Made by a program: the position numbers and the translations under genes | In this document: positions 4,903 through 5,001 of the stretch, in pieces | Layout of the letters: every line of letters begins with the position of its first letter | Numbering within the stretch: position 1 is the stretch's first letter | Origin: Actinomycetes bacterium | Lineage (GTDB): Bacteria; Actinomycetota; Acidimicrobiia; Acidimicrobiales; Palsa-688 | Length of the DNA stretch: 5,001 nucleotides | Reading direction: 5' to 3' | NCBI GenBank assembly: GCA_021798075.1 | Contig: JAJZYO010000065.1 | Location: forward strand, 1 to 5,001 | Notes under the pieces: generated by a model | Told to the model about the DNA's origin: nothing | What the model saw: the letters and a program-made list of their open reading frames with translations, nothing else | Databases searched by the model: none

Positions 4903-5001
4903 CTCTTTGAAGGGGAAGTCGCGGCCAGCGATCGCGCCAGTCGGTAGCCGGTGCCGAAGACGGTCTCTATGTAGCGTGGGTGGCGGGGGTCGGGCTCGAT
5001 C
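4899..5001 (-). CDS. OmpR/PhoB-type response regulator, C-terminal end
   Basis: Only the last 33 residues and the stop are in the window. They read IEPDPRHPRYIETVFGTGYR followed by a short Ala/Ser tail. This is the wing of an OmpR-family winged-helix DNA-binding domain: the segment E-x-DP-x-x-P-x-Y-I-x-T-V-x-G-x-GYR is highly conserved. The protein would be the DNA-binding partner of the kinase encoded just downstream, with which its TGA (4901-4899) overlaps in ATGA. The receiver domain lies beyond base 5001. Its targets probably include nearby genes, but no direct-repeat operator is evident in the window. Confidence 0.93.
   Translation of the reverse strand, partial: IEPDPRHPRYIETVFGTGYRLARSLAATSPSKR

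Overview
The window is GC-rich (roughly two thirds G+C by eye). It carries compact minus-strand genes with strong AAGGAG-type ribosome binding sites and 4-base stop/start overlaps. Gene style (long Arg/Pro/Ala-rich tails, the DUF2892 and double-Cys CcdA variants) suggests an actinobacterium or a similar high-GC Gram-positive. This is inferred from style and remembered family resemblance, not from a search.

Layout, in the direction of transcription (right to left on the given strand): the last 33 codons of an OmpR-type response regulator (4899-5001); its partner sensor histidine kinase (3562-4902); a 423-base stretch without an intact gene (3139-3561), holding the plus-strand remnant of a YraQ/ArsP-type permease; an ORF joining a cupredoxin domain to a DUF2892 membrane domain (2383-3138); a small His-rich, double-Cys membrane protein (2024-2386); a 111-base gap with a GC-rich hairpin; a CcdA/DsbD-type membrane thiol transporter (872-1912); a membrane-anchored TlpA/AhpC-type redoxin with CEPC (129-875); and the first 44 codons of a thioredoxin/glutaredoxin-like protein with CELC (1-132).

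The contents read as a metal-stress and thiol-redox island. The two-component pair would sense the envelope. The cupredoxin domain and the His/Cys/Met-rich membrane protein are likely metal (copper-like) handlers. CcdA would pass electrons across the membrane to the extracytoplasmic CEPC redoxin, and the small CELC protein is a plausible cytoplasmic partner. The metal assignment is an inference from ligand-rich motifs and from the families that usually travel together.

The region shows signs of decay or rearrangement: a permease gene reduced to two short pieces, a cupredoxin ORF that runs without a stop into a domain with its own start and ribosome binding site, and a CcdA tail that looks out of frame. 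I found no RNA genes, CRISPR array, insertion sequence or convincing promoter.
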